A DNA stretch of 64,000 bases, from positions 3,706,001 to 3,770,000 of the forward strand of contig NZ_CP102589.1 in the NCBI RefSeq assembly GCF_032818155.1. The letters run 5' to 3'. Of this stretch, positions 7,891 through 16,799 are shown in pieces. Under the pieces are notes generated by a model. It did no database searches. It was not told where the DNA came from and worked only from the letters and a program-made list of their open reading frames with translations. The DNA is from Niallia taxi. GTDB lineage: Bacteria; Bacillota; Bacilli; Bacillales; Cytobacillaceae. A program made the translations under genes and the position numbers. Numbering within the stretch: position 1 is the stretch's first letter; each line of letters starts with the position of its first letter.

Positions 7891-8588
7891 GAAACTCCTA
7901 CCTCCTTTTCCTCCCTAAGTCTTCCATCTTGAATACGAATAACTCGCTTTGCCTGCTTGGCAATTTCAAGATCATGGGTGATTAATATAATTGTATGGCC
8001 TTGTTTATTTAAATCCTTAATAAGCTTCATTACTTCAACCCCTGTTTTGCTGTCCAAAGCCCCTGTTGGTTCATCAGCAAGCAGGATTGGCGGGTTGCCA
8101 GCAAGAGCACGAGCAATTGCTACACGCTGCTGCTGACCTCCTGACAATTCAGTCGGCCTATGACCGGCACGCTCCAGCAAGCCTACCTTTTTTAAAGCTG
8201 TCAAGGCAATTTCTTTTCGTTCCTTACTGTTAAGCCCTCTGTATATTAGCGGCAGCTCTACATTTTCAAATGCAGATTGCTTTGTAAGCAAATTAAATGA
8301 TTGGAAAATAAAACCGATTTTATGATTTCTCACATCTGCAAGCTGCTTGCTTTTTAATTGAAAGACATTTTGTCCATCAAGAAAGTATTCACCAGAGTCT
8401 GGCATATCCAAACAGCCGATCATATTCATCAAGGTCGATTTTCCTGACCCTGATGGACCGATGATGGCGATAAAGTCGCCTTTATTAATCGAGAAGCTCA
8501 CATTATCCAGTGCCTTAACAGTCTCTCCGCCAAGTGTATATTCCTTATTTAAGTTCTTTATCTCAACAATTCTATTCTCTTCAATCAT
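7887..8588 (-). CDS. ABC transporter ATP-binding protein (MacB/LolD type)
   Basis: The 233-residue ATPase shows Walker A GPSGSGKST, the Q-loop FQSFNLL, signature LSGGQQQRVAIARAL, Walker B ILLADEPTGALD and the H-loop ITHD. It powers the MacB-like permease. It abuts the fusion-protein gene (one-base overlap) and overlaps the permease gene, so the three form one operon. Confidence 0.93.
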   Translation of the reverse strand: MIEENRIVEIKNLNKEYTLGGETVKALDNVSFSINKGDFIAIIGPSGSGKSTLMNMIGCLDMPDSGEYFLDGQNVFQLKSKQLADVRNHKIGFIFQSFNLLTKQSAFENVELPLIYRGLNSKERKEIALTALKKVGLLERAGHRPTELSGGQQQRVAIARALAGNPPILLADEPTGALDSKTGVEVMKLIKDLNKQGHTIILITHDLEIAKQAKRVIRIQDGRLREEKEVGVS

Positions 8589-9598
8589 TAACGGTTCCCT
8601 CCTCCGCTGAATCCGCCTGATGGCATTCCGCTGCCGCTTGGCATTTGACCACCTGATGGCATTTGGCCGCCTCCTGGCATCATACCTTGACTGCTGTTGT
8701 CGCTGCTTGATTCAAATGTTGGAAGAACAACTGTTGTTCCTTCCTCTAGACCACTAGTAATTTCAGCCACATCTTCATTTTCCAAGCCAACTTCTACTGT
8801 TTGCTTCGTTGTTGCTGTTTCAGTTGATCCATCTTCACTTGTTGTAGATCCTGATGGAACCAATACATAGTACTCATCATCTTCTTTTTGAACAGCTTCA
8901 ACAGGCACTGTTACTACATCTGATTTACTGCTTGTTGTGATTGTCGCTTCTGCTGTCATACCAACCAATAATCCAGAAGGCTTCTTCACTTTAACGGTTA
9001 CTTCGTATTTAGCAACACTAGAACCTTCTGATGAAGCAGCTTCTTTCGCAACACTAGTCACTTCTCCAGTAAATTCTTTATCATCCAACGCACTTACTGT
9101 AATCGTTGCATCTTGTCCTTCCTTCACTTTAGAGATATCCAGTTCGTCTACATTAACAACCATTTCAAGATTATCGTAATCCGTTTCTGTCAGTACTTCT
9201 GTTCCCATCGAAACTGTATCGCCTTCTTCTACATTAAGGGCAGTAATTTCCCCAGAGAAGGAAGCTGTTATTGGGTCGATGCTATCATCTTCAAATGTGA
9301 CGAGCTCATCTCCCTCTTCCACTTCATCTCCAACCGCTACATTGACTTCATCAACTGTTGCATTGCCAGTACTTGTCGCCGTTTCTTTATTAATAGCTGA
9401 AATGCTGCCAGTTCCGCTTACTTTAATTTCTACATCGCCAACCTCTGCTGCTGCAGTTTGTGTTGTTGCTTGTGCTGATACTTGCTGTGTTTCATTTTTA
9501 TTGAAATAAAAGTAAGAACCAAATCCTCCGCCAATTACTACTACTATTGCTCCGCTAACGATCCATTTCTTTATGCTTTTCTTCATCCTTCTTCTCAT
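8588..9598 (-). CDS. Periplasmic-adaptor-like (HlyD/MFP) efflux subunit
   Basis: The protein has an N-terminal TM (about 13-31), two halves of a biotinyl-lipoyl-like domain around residues 70-135, a beta-barrel and a membrane-proximal domain. The C terminus is a low-complexity Met/Gly/Pro/Ser tail with repeated GGQMPSG units. It is the adaptor of the downstream ATPase and permease, like YvrP or YknX of B. subtilis. The ATG at 9586 is an alternative start with better spacing from AGAGG. It is first in the operon. Confidence 0.88.
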   Translation of the reverse strand: MRRRMKKSIKKWIVSGAIVVVIGGGFGSYFYFNKNETQQVSAQATTQTAAAEVGDVEIKVSGTGSISAINKETATSTGNATVDEVNVAVGDEVEEGDELVTFEDDSIDPITASFSGEITALNVEEGDTVSMGTEVLTETDYDNLEMVVNVDELDISKVKEGQDATITVSALDDKEFTGEVTSVAKEAASSEGSSVAKYEVTVKVKKPSGLLVGMTAEATITTSSKSDVVTVPVEAVQKEDDEYYVLVPSGSTTSEDGSTETATTKQTVEVGLENEDVAEITSGLEEGTTVVLPTFESSSDNSSQGMMPGGGQMPSGGQMPSGSGMPSGGFSGGGNR

Positions 9599-9773
9599 CC
9601 TCTTTCTACAATTAGTTTATTTTTATATGCTAGACTTGCATTTTTTCTTAGCTCCAATAGGCTTGTGCCTCTTACAAGTAATAGAATATAAAAGTAATGT
9701 GTCAGGAATAAGTCGAGAAAAAAATTTTTTTAAGTTTGTCTAGAAAATATGTAAAAAGCTCTTTTTTCAACAC

Positions 9774-9809
9774 AAAAAAGCGGAGAAACATAGCTTCTCC
9801 GCTTTTTTT
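9774..9809 (-). terminator. Intrinsic terminator of the M20-type peptidase gene
   Basis: An AGCGGAGAA/TTCTCCGCT stem (9779-9787 with 9795-9803) is flanked by A and T runs. It lies just past the peptidase stop. Confidence 0.9.
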
Positions 9810-9810
9810 A

Positions 9811-11064
9811 TTATTTACTTGAAAGTAGGGGTGCTGTTACATCCTTTACTCCTACAAGCCCTAATATTGTTAAAAAGATATTTTGCGGGCCAAGATGTGC
9901 GTCAGTCGGATCAAAATATTCCTCTAATGTGTGGAAACCGCCGCTGTTACTGCCGCCCCCGCCTAATGTTACTGCAGGGATACCGAGGCTGATAGGTACA
10001 TTTGAATCTGTGCTGAAGGCTGGTGAAAGTACTGGGTTTAAGCCAAGGGAAGCTGCTGCCGCAATGGTTGTCTCGACGATTTCACTTGTAGGGCTTTGTA
10101 TCCCTGCCGGCCTGTCGCCAACTTGTTTAATGGTAACCTCAATGGAAGTTTTATCGCTTTTCCAGCGGTTATTTTCCTCTTCTGCTGCCTTCCGCAGAAT
10201 ATTTTTGACCTGCTCCTCAAGACGAATTAACTCTTCTGCAGAATTGGAGCGCATATCGAGCATCATGCTCGCCTCTTCCGCTATCGTATTTACAGAAGTA
10301 CCTCCTGTTATTGTGCCTACATTAAATGTAGTTTTTGGTTCAAGGGGTGTCTGCAGATCTCCGATTTTGCTAATTGCCCTTCCAAGTGCATGAATTGGGC
10401 TCGGAATGCCAAAGTCACCAAAGCTATGTCCGCCTGAACCTTTGTATGTAATGTGAAAACGATGGCTTCCTGTTCCTAAATATGTAATTCGCTCTGGATG
10501 ACCTGGTTCAATGGAGATAAAGCCGTCAATATCCTGCCTATCCTCGAACAAGCCCTTGACTCCTCTTAAGTCTCCAAGTCCTTCTTCACCTACTGTTGCA
10601 CCAAAGATAATATCGCCACTTGTTTGGATGTTTGACTCATTGAACGCTCTCACTAAAGTCAATACAGATGCGAGCCCTCTGCCATCATCAGAAATTCCCG
10701 GCGCATATATTTTGCCATTTTCTCTTCTGACAATAATATCTGTACCATTCGGAAAAACGGTATCCAAGTGGGCACAGACAAAAATTCTCGGACCTTTGCC
10801 AGTTCCGTAGCGTGTCCCAAACACGTTGCCATGCCTGTCTGTTTGAATATCAGACAGCCCTAAAAGCTCAAGCTTTGACTTATAGACCCGCCCTCTTTCA
10901 TCCTCCATAAAGACAGGCGCAGGGATTTTTGTAAGCTCAATCTGCTCCTCCAGTGTCGCATCAGCGTCCTCTAGTAAGTACTCAAGCCCTTTTTGAACGA
11001 GCGAATACTCAAGCAATTGCTCAAATACCCCACTTGTTTTTAGATCAGCAACATTATCTTTCAA
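9811..11064 (-). CDS. M20/M42-type metallopeptidase
   Basis: The 417-residue protein carries the di-zinc peptidase motifs CAHLDTVF, SDDGRGLASVL (bridging Asp), the catalytic GEEGLGD and a C-terminal GGGGSNSGGFHTLEEYFD histidine motif. A dimerisation lid lies in the middle. It resembles peptidase T-like and M20 amino-acyl hydrolases acting on small peptides in the cytoplasm. The start is a TTG with AAGGGG six bases upstream. It is monocistronic. The exact substrate is unknown. Confidence 0.85.
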   Translation of the reverse strand: MKDNVADLKTSGVFEQLLEYSLVQKGLEYLLEDADATLEEQIELTKIPAPVFMEDERGRVYKSKLELLGLSDIQTDRHGNVFGTRYGTGKGPRIFVCAHLDTVFPNGTDIIVRRENGKIYAPGISDDGRGLASVLTLVRAFNESNIQTSGDIIFGATVGEEGLGDLRGVKGLFEDRQDIDGFISIEPGHPERITYLGTGSHRFHITYKGSGGHSFGDFGIPSPIHALGRAISKIGDLQTPLEPKTTFNVGTITGGTSVNTIAEEASMMLDMRSNSAEELIRLEEQVKNILRKAAEEENNRWKSDKTSIEVTIKQVGDRPAGIQSPTSEIVETTIAAAASLGLNPVLSPAFSTDSNVPISLGIPAVTLGGGGSNSGGFHTLEEYFDPTDAHLGPQNIFLTILGLVGVKDVTAPLLSSK

Positions 11065-11245
11065 AAGATACCCCTTCTTTCAATTATTTCGTCTTACAAA
11101 ATAGTATATTTTTATTATATTCTAAATTTTCTATAAATACTATAAATTAAAATCTCTTTTTTTAAAAGAAAAAAACCAAACATAATAATGTCTGGTTCGA
11201 CTGTAAAATAACTTCCAAATAGTGAAGTGTTTATAAACATTAATA

Positions 11246-12073
11246 TCAGCTTTCTATTATCACACGCCAGCTATGTCCTGTTCCAAGATTATATTTCTTT
11301 GCCATGGACTGCTGATTGATGGCAATACTGAAATAATGGAGAGAATTTAAATAAGCAATTGGCTCACCAATGGCTGCATCAGCAAACGAGTGACCAAATA
11401 AAACCCGCTCTCTAAAAATTTCCTCTTCCCCTTCATAGATTACAATTTTCAATATATCGCCGTAACCTATTCCGCTTTGTTTCACTAGTGAAGAATGAAT
11501 ATTTGTCCAGATATTACCGAACCGGTTATCATGAATTTCGATAATCCCATTGAGCTTTCTGTTATCTGAACTCGCCTTTGTCACCGGCAATGTCACAAGT
11601 GCATGCTTATCTGTTAATGGACCTATGTCATTAAAGCTAATCTGTTCTGAAGCAAGTCTCGCACCAGTATATGCATAAATATCTCTGCCATGAAAAGTGT
11701 AAGATTCTCCGCTATTCGGAAGACGGTTCTTCCCTTCATCCAAAATACGAACCTCTTGTATTTTTTCTAGCATATGTGTAATCGTGCCATTGTCTGGGGT
11801 GATTATGTAGTGCCCCGCAGTTGTTTTGGCAACAATGCTTTTTCTGTCAGAACCGACACCTGGATCCACTACTGAAACAAATACAGACCCTGCCGGCCAA
11901 TAAGCAACGGTTTGCAAAAGGCGGTATGAACCTTCCCATATATTAAAGGGAGGTATATCATGTGTCAGATCAAAAATACGCAAATCAGGCTGTACAGAAT
12001 TGGCAACCCCATACATTGCCGAAACAGCTCCGTCACTTAACCCAAAATCAGATTGCAGAACTAATGCTTTCAT
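11246..12073 (-). CDS. SAM hydrolase (DUF62, SAM hydroxide adenosyltransferase family)
   Basis: The 275-residue protein begins MKALVLQSDFGLSDG, the hallmark of the DUF62 family, and has VVDPGVGSDR, ITPDNGTITH and the FHGRDIYAYTGARLA motif of the active site. Members hydrolyse S-adenosyl-methionine to adenosine and methionine. The frame stays open upstream to 12403, but the ATG at 12073 has AGAGG at the right distance and matches the family's N terminus. It is divergent from queT. Confidence 0.85.
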   Translation of the reverse strand: MKALVLQSDFGLSDGAVSAMYGVANSVQPDLRIFDLTHDIPPFNIWEGSYRLLQTVAYWPAGSVFVSVVDPGVGSDRKSIVAKTTAGHYIITPDNGTITHMLEKIQEVRILDEGKNRLPNSGESYTFHGRDIYAYTGARLASEQISFNDIGPLTDKHALVTLPVTKASSDNRKLNGIIEIHDNRFGNIWTNIHSSLVKQSGIGYGDILKIVIYEGEEEIFRERVLFGHSFADAAIGEPIAYLNSLHYFSIAINQQSMAKKYNLGTGHSWRVIIES

Positions 12074-12282
12074 GCTTATCATTCCTCTCAAAGCTGCAAT
12101 ATATGAATAATTGTTTCCCGTATTAATGTTTAGCAAGTATTTATCATTATATGTAGCTGGAAAAACATTATATGCATCATCCCAATTTTTCACTGCTGCA
12201 CCATTATTTAAAGGATAAAAATATATTGACTCACACAGCCTTTTTACTGTAGCATTATTGTTTGGTTTCATACTATTTTGCA

Positions 12283-12322
12283 TGACGTGGTTCGTAACCA
12301 TCCCACGTAAAAAAACTAAGGG
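12283..12322 (+). ncRNA. preQ1-I riboswitch
   Basis: The leader has a six-pair stem ACGTGG/CCACGT (12285-12290 with 12303-12308), a TTCGTAACCATC-like loop and the conserved A-rich tail AAAAAAACTAAGG. The tail contains the ribosome site of queT, so preQ1 binding should hide the Shine-Dalgarno sequence. This architecture matches class I preQ1 riboswitches. Confidence 0.85.
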
Positions 12323-12335
12323 AGAGACAAAAAAT

Positions 12336-12851
12336 ATGAAAACTAAAACACTTGCAGTTAATGGTGTTATCGCAGCATTATATATTGTGGTCACTGTTGC
12401 CATTGCCCCATTCGGCTTTACGAATGTTCAATTTCGTTTATCCGAAATGTTCAACCATCTTGTAGTTTTTAACAAGAAATACATTTACGGTATTGTTGCA
12501 GGGGTATTTTTGGCTAATTTATTCTTTTCACCAATGGTTGCTTATGACCTTATATTCGGTGTAGGTCAGTCAATTATCAGCTTGCTCATTACAATCATCA
12601 TTGGTCGTTATGTAAAAGACATTATTAAATGCATGATTATTAATACAATCGTGTTTACTTTTACAATGTTCATTATAGCGTTTGAGCTGAATTTAGCATT
12701 TGGTTTGCCATTCCTGTTCACATGGCTGACAACAGCGGCAGGCGAATTTGTTGTGCTAGCAATCGGCGTTCCAATCATCTATTTCATCAATAAGCGAGTT
12801 AACTTCGCTTCTCTAATAGAAGAATCAAACAGAACGTATTCGAAAGAATAA
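12336..12851 (+). CDS. queT: QueT family queuosine-precursor transporter
   Basis: The 171-residue membrane protein has about five to six TM segments and starts MKTKTLAVNGVIAALYIV, with the FRLSEMFNHLVVF motif of the QueT family. It is the presumed substrate-binding S component of an ECF-type importer for preQ1 or preQ0. The ATG at 12336 lies behind the preQ1 riboswitch, which supports the assignment. It is monocistronic with a terminator. Confidence 0.92.
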   Translation: MKTKTLAVNGVIAALYIVVTVAIAPFGFTNVQFRLSEMFNHLVVFNKKYIYGIVAGVFLANLFFSPMVAYDLIFGVGQSIISLLITIIIGRYVKDIIKCMIINTIVFTFTMFIIAFELNLAFGLPFLFTWLTTAAGEFVVLAIGVPIIYFINKRVNFASLIEESNRTYSKE

Positions 12852-12859
12852 TATAACAA

Positions 12860-12890
12860 AATCACCTTAATTAAATTAGGGTGATTTTTT
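12860..12890 (+). terminator. Intrinsic terminator of queT
   Basis: An AATCACC/GGTGATT stem (12860-12866 with 12880-12886) is followed by six T residues. Its end touches the stop of the degenerate GNAT frame on the other strand. Confidence 0.85.
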
Positions 12891-13355
12891 CATATCATCT
12901 TGTGCAATATAAGCTGTTCTCCAATTTTACCGACAGCACGCAATCCTTTATCTATAAAGCCCGCCTTTTTGCACACATGCTGTGCTGCTACATTTTCTTT
13001 ATTCACAGCAAGGATAAGGAAAATTCCCCTTTACAACAAGCGGAAGCTGCTCAAGCATTTTTCCGGCTACACCCCTGCCTTGAAAGCTTGATGCAATCGA
13101 ATATGCACGCAGCAATATAGCCTTGCTATTTTTATGATACTCCAAAACTCCATTCCCTTTTTGCAAAACAAAAAAACCAGCAGGCTGCATTTCGGCTAAT
13201 ATAATGAATGGGTATCTGTTATGGTCTCTCCTGCATTGTTCAATTGCGTCAAGAGGCATTGCTGTTAAGTCCTCCTGTCCTGTCTTTAACTGATAATTTT
13301 CGAATAAATGGCGGTCATTACTAGTATATCGGACGATTTCAAGCACTGCTTCCAC
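12890..13355 (-). pseudogene. GNAT acetyltransferase disrupted by a one-base frameshift
   Basis: The first 118-residue frame reads as a GNAT domain through the acetyl-CoA loop (SSFQGRGVAGKMLEQL) and then stops at 12999. In another frame the rest of the fold follows directly: ILAVNKENVAAQHV, KKAGFIDKGLRAVGKIGEQ and a stop at 12890. Removing one base from the four-C run at 13026-13029 (GGGG on the coding strand) joins both into a 154-residue GNAT enzyme. It begins with GTG at 13355 or 13346. It is either a real mutation or a sequencing error in a homopolymer. Confidence 0.8.
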
Positions 13356-13380
13356 CTTTTTTATGCCCCCTGACTTTAGG

Positions 13381-14487
13381 TTATTTTTCCGGCTGTAGCA
13401 CGGTTTTCAATTCCTGTTCAACTGTGAATAGTTCAGTTTCTGCCTTCTGTCTTGTATGATTTCCATCAACTTGAACAGCAATTGTCTCTTCAATTGCAGA
13501 CAGCAGTTTTTTATGCGTATCCTTCAGCTCAGCAATTTCAAGCAATTGCTGCTGTGTCTCGCTTCCCTCTGCATGTTGCTTTAGCATTTCTGTATTTTTG
13601 TCGAGTATATTTCCTGTAGCATTGCGAATGCTTCTGTCCGTTTCCATTGCATGCTTCTGTCTCAATAATGTTAATGCAATCGACAGTTGATTTCTCCAAA
13701 GAGGTATAGCAGTCATAACAGAGGACTGAATCTTCTCAACGACAGTTTGGTTTGTATTCTGGATAAGCCTGATTTGAGGCGCTGTTTGGATCGTTATTTG
13801 TCTGCTGATTTTCAGGTCATATATCCTTTTTTCCAGCCTGTCTGCAAAGTCCTCCATATCTTCCGCTTCCTGCATTTTCATTTCATCCTGCATATCTATT
13901 GCAAGCTTCCTCATTTCAGGGAGTTTATGCTCTTTAACCTGTGCAAGTTTCGTTTCTGCTGCGTATATCAGAATATTTAGGTCATGAAAATATTGCTTAT
14001 TGCTTTCATATAACTGCTCAAGTAAATGAATGTCAGATATTAACAGGTTTTTGCTTCTTGTTAGTCTTACACTTAGCCTGTCAATTTGTGCACTTGTTTT
14101 TTGATATTTCGAGAGAATTTCCTGGACTGAGCTTTGTGACCTTTTAAAGATACGAGCAAAGAAGCCTTGTTTTTTTACGGATAATTCATCTGGATTTATA
14201 TCATCAAGCCGTGCCATCAAATCCTTCATGATGCTGCTCACTTCTCCAACATCCTTTTTTTGAACATGGTCAATCATCGTATGTGAAAAAGATAACAGCC
14301 GTTTTTGAGCATCATGCCCGAACCGAATGAGCGCATGATGACTCGACCATTCAAGCCCGTCAGATAGTGCTTTTGCCTTAGTAATCTCATCTTCTGACAA
14401 AACAGGAAAAAGGCGATGAGAATTCGCCTTTTCTTCAGACCTATTTTGTAGATTTTCGTTTAATTGAACGTCATCCCTTTCGGTCAT
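13381..14487 (-). CDS. yaaN: TelA/YaaN family toxic anion resistance protein
   Basis: The 368-residue protein is almost wholly helical, with long coiled-coil stretches and the TelA-family core (GFFARIFKRSQSSVQEILSKY, AIPLWRNQLSIALTLLRQKHA). The family is linked to tellurite and other stress resistance, but its biochemical role is unsettled. Its ATG overlaps the xpaC stop (ATGA) and uses an AGGAGG inside the xpaC end, so the two are translated together, as in B. subtilis. Confidence 0.9.
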   Translation of the reverse strand: MTERDDVQLNENLQNRSEEKANSHRLFPVLSEDEITKAKALSDGLEWSSHHALIRFGHDAQKRLLSFSHTMIDHVQKKDVGEVSSIMKDLMARLDDINPDELSVKKQGFFARIFKRSQSSVQEILSKYQKTSAQIDRLSVRLTRSKNLLISDIHLLEQLYESNKQYFHDLNILIYAAETKLAQVKEHKLPEMRKLAIDMQDEMKMQEAEDMEDFADRLEKRIYDLKISRQITIQTAPQIRLIQNTNQTVVEKIQSSVMTAIPLWRNQLSIALTLLRQKHAMETDRSIRNATGNILDKNTEMLKQHAEGSETQQQLLEIAELKDTHKKLLSAIEETIAVQVDGNHTRQKAETELFTVEQELKTVLQPEK

Positions 14488-15143
14488 TTTAACCTCCTGC
14501 TTTCATCAATTGGCTTATTGTCTAGTTTTTTCTGGTCGATAGTGTGACGCACGACATCCATTTCAAAATGCAGGTCATCAATATCATCTGAAAGAATTTC
14601 ATGAAGATCCTCCTCCAGTGTGAGGGAAAGCTTCTCTAATGTATTTCTCGTTTCAGACAGCGTTTCCTGCAAATCATAGTTTTTCTTTGGCTGTGCAGAC
14701 AGCAAAGCATATTTTTCCGCTATTTCGACCGCTGAATCCAAATGAGCATAATAAAACTTTTCCGCTTTATAGAATCTTTTCGGCTCTTGCTTCGTCAAAC
14801 GATAGATTTTTTTCGTAACTCTTATAAAATCAATTCTTTTCTTTATTGATGGAAAATGGCGGATTTGGAACATAGCTTTGTTCAACCGCATTATTTTGCC
14901 GTTTGCTTCTTTTAGCTGCTTCTGAATGAATTTATATTCCTTCCTCGTCAAGGCATGCTTCTTCAAAAACCTGTGGGAAGCCACTCCATCTGTGATGAAA
15001 TATGCTGCTGTTCCAGTAGCCACTGCATACACAACCGACATGAAAAAGTCCTGATTAAAGGCAAACATACATATAAACCAAGTAATAACTCCAGTTGGCA
15101 GGGAGACACCCGTTCGGATGAGAAATAGCAAAAATGAGTTCAA
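14484..15143 (-). CDS. xpaC: XpaC family protein
   Basis: The 219-residue protein has two N-terminal TM segments (about 4-24 and 31-52) followed by a basic, coiled-coil cytoplasmic part, as in XpaC (5-bromo-4-chloroindolyl phosphate hydrolysis protein). The name comes from an old screen; the real function is unknown. The TTG start follows GGAG at 9 bases. It forms an operon with yaaN. Confidence 0.85.
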   Translation of the reverse strand: MNSFLLFLIRTGVSLPTGVITWFICMFAFNQDFFMSVVYAVATGTAAYFITDGVASHRFLKKHALTRKEYKFIQKQLKEANGKIMRLNKAMFQIRHFPSIKKRIDFIRVTKKIYRLTKQEPKRFYKAEKFYYAHLDSAVEIAEKYALLSAQPKKNYDLQETLSETRNTLEKLSLTLEEDLHEILSDDIDDLHFEMDVVRHTIDQKKLDNKPIDESRRLK

Positions 15144-15364
15144 TCTGATCGACTCCTGACTTTTCGTCCTTTATTATTTTTATACGAACTATTCGTGAAA
15201 AAGGTTTCAATTTATATTACTCTTATGCTTTTACAATAACGGATAAGCAATATTTTTTCCATAGACTTAAAAAGGAATCTCAACTAAGACTTAAGACTGA
15301 ATTTAACAGAAATAATCAGTTACTTCTATTATATGCATATACGAAATTACAAATAAACATGCAC

Positions 15365-15399
15365 AAAAAACCCGCTAAAGAAGATTCTTTAGCGGGTTT
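15365..15399 (-). terminator. Intrinsic terminator of the OFA transporter gene
   Basis: A perfect 15-bp stem (15368-15382 with 15385-15399) has a tiny loop and a T run on the minus strand. It lies just past the transporter stop. Confidence 0.9.
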
Positions 15400-15407
15400 A
15401 TGCTTTT

Positions 15408-16646
15408 TTACAAGCCAGTTCTTGTGTGTGGCTGCATATTAGGCAGCTTTTGGTTTGACTTTTGCTCTTTTTTCCCTTGGAATGGTGGTTTAATTGTTAC
15501 GGCAATTACCAAGGAGATGATGCAAAGAATTGTTAAAATAATAAATGTTGGAATAAATCCTCCTAATACTGCTGCGATAAATGAACCTGCAAGTGCTCCT
15601 ATACCAAAGCCTTGGTAAATGACACCATAGTTTTTACTTTGGTTCTTCAATCCGAAAAAGTCTGCGACGATTGTAGGGAAAACAGTGATGTTCCCGCCAA
15701 AACAGAAGGCTATCGTTGCAACACAGGCGAAGAAGATTGGGAAGTTCAATGGAATGAAGCTTAATGTTGCAACAGCAATGGCAGTTGCGAACAATGCGCC
15801 TGAAACAACTTTTAATCTGCCAACCTTATCAGACAATGCTCCAAGAACGATGCGGCCTGTTGTATTAAATATTGCGACTAAAGCGACTGCATTTGCTGCT
15901 GTTGCAGCATTAAGTCCTGCAAGGCTAACACCGATATCCTTAACGATACCAATTAAGTAAAGACCGCTCATACATGCTGTAAAGAAGATAACGAATAATA
16001 GATATGCTTGCTTTGTTTTCAGCATTTCCTTTACTGTATAATCCTTTTGGGCTCCATTTGCTGTAGTTGCACTTGATGCGACCTTCGCTTCTTTCAAAAG
16101 GAATGAACCGCCGACTACCATAATCAGCACGATGATTCCCCAGAATAAGAAGGTAGAAGTTACCCCAAATGAACTAATGAAATATCCGTTAATATATTTG
16201 AATAAAAGACTGCCTGTACCATATGCTCCTACTGAAATACCTGAAATAAGACCTTTTTTCTCTGGAAACCATTTAATTAAGTTTGATAATGTCGTAATGT
16301 AAGCTGTACCGTCTGCAAAGCCGACTACCACTCCGGCAAGAACATAAAGCATTCCAAGTGATGATGCTTGAGAGCTCAGCATCAATCCTGCGCCAAGCAA
16401 TACACCTGAAGCTGCGACTAAGCGGCGAATCCCCCATTTATCTTGAAGCTTACCTGCAAACAATGTAGCAAATGCCAATGCGAAGCTAGTGATGGAGAAG
16501 GTTATTGCTACAGAGCTTAAATTCCAGCCAAATGCATCAACAAGCGGCTGATTGAACAAGCTCCATGTATAAATTGTGCCAAGACCCATTTGAACAATGA
16601 TTGTACCGATTACTATTAATAGCCGGTTTTCTGTGCGGTTTTTCAT
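15408..16646 (-). CDS. MFS transporter, OFA (oxalate:formate antiporter-like) family
   Basis: The 412-residue protein has 12 TM segments and the OFA hallmark GTIYTWSLFNQPL in TM1, plus the cytoplasmic loops GKLQDKWGIRRL and ALSDKVGRLKV. OFA members carry small mono- and dicarboxylates; E. coli YhjX of this family is pyruvate-induced through the LytTR system YpdAB. A LytS/LytTR pair is encoded directly upstream on the same strand, and a 21-bp-spaced direct repeat lies in the intergenic region. A pyruvate-like substrate is inferred. Confidence 0.88.
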   Translation of the reverse strand: MKNRTENRLLIVIGTIIVQMGLGTIYTWSLFNQPLVDAFGWNLSSVAITFSITSFALAFATLFAGKLQDKWGIRRLVAASGVLLGAGLMLSSQASSLGMLYVLAGVVVGFADGTAYITTLSNLIKWFPEKKGLISGISVGAYGTGSLLFKYINGYFISSFGVTSTFLFWGIIVLIMVVGGSFLLKEAKVASSATTANGAQKDYTVKEMLKTKQAYLLFVIFFTACMSGLYLIGIVKDIGVSLAGLNAATAANAVALVAIFNTTGRIVLGALSDKVGRLKVVSGALFATAIAVATLSFIPLNFPIFFACVATIAFCFGGNITVFPTIVADFFGLKNQSKNYGVIYQGFGIGALAGSFIAAVLGGFIPTFIILTILCIISLVIAVTIKPPFQGKKEQKSNQKLPNMQPHTRTGL

Positions 16647-16729
16647 CTGAAATCTCCTCTTTCCTTGTTTCGGTTTCTTCCTATATCAAACTCTTAACTT
16701 GAAAGTTTAAGCGTTTTCTTTATAGGAGG

Positions 16730-16795
16730 ATTATACCTCCGAATCAGATCATAAAATCGTTTTCAGAATGAATTGCACATAATTCGGAATGAATA
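16730..16795 (-). promoter_or_regulatory. LytTR-type direct repeats and promoter of the OFA transporter
   Basis: On the plus strand TTCAGAATGAATT (16762-16774) and TTCGGAATGAATA (16783-16795) form direct repeats exactly 21 bp apart, the spacing used by LytTR regulators. Downstream in the minus direction lies TATAAT (16735-16730) with only a weak -35 around 16758-16753, as expected for an activated promoter. It drives the transporter gene. Confidence 0.6.
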
Positions 16796-16799
16796 GCAT

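Noticed and set aside
9929..10393. 154-residue plus-strand frame antisense to the M20-type peptidase
   Set aside because: Shadow of a real gene; no ribosome site and low-complexity composition.
12074..12403. 110-codon N-terminal extension of the SAM hydrolase frame
   Set aside because: It runs antisense through the preQ1 riboswitch and queT start, and the family normally begins at MKALVLQSDFG, which has its own ribosome site.
16700..16720. cre-like TTTAAGCGTTTTCT before the OFA transporter
   Set aside because: Three mismatches to the consensus at key positions; too weak to list.
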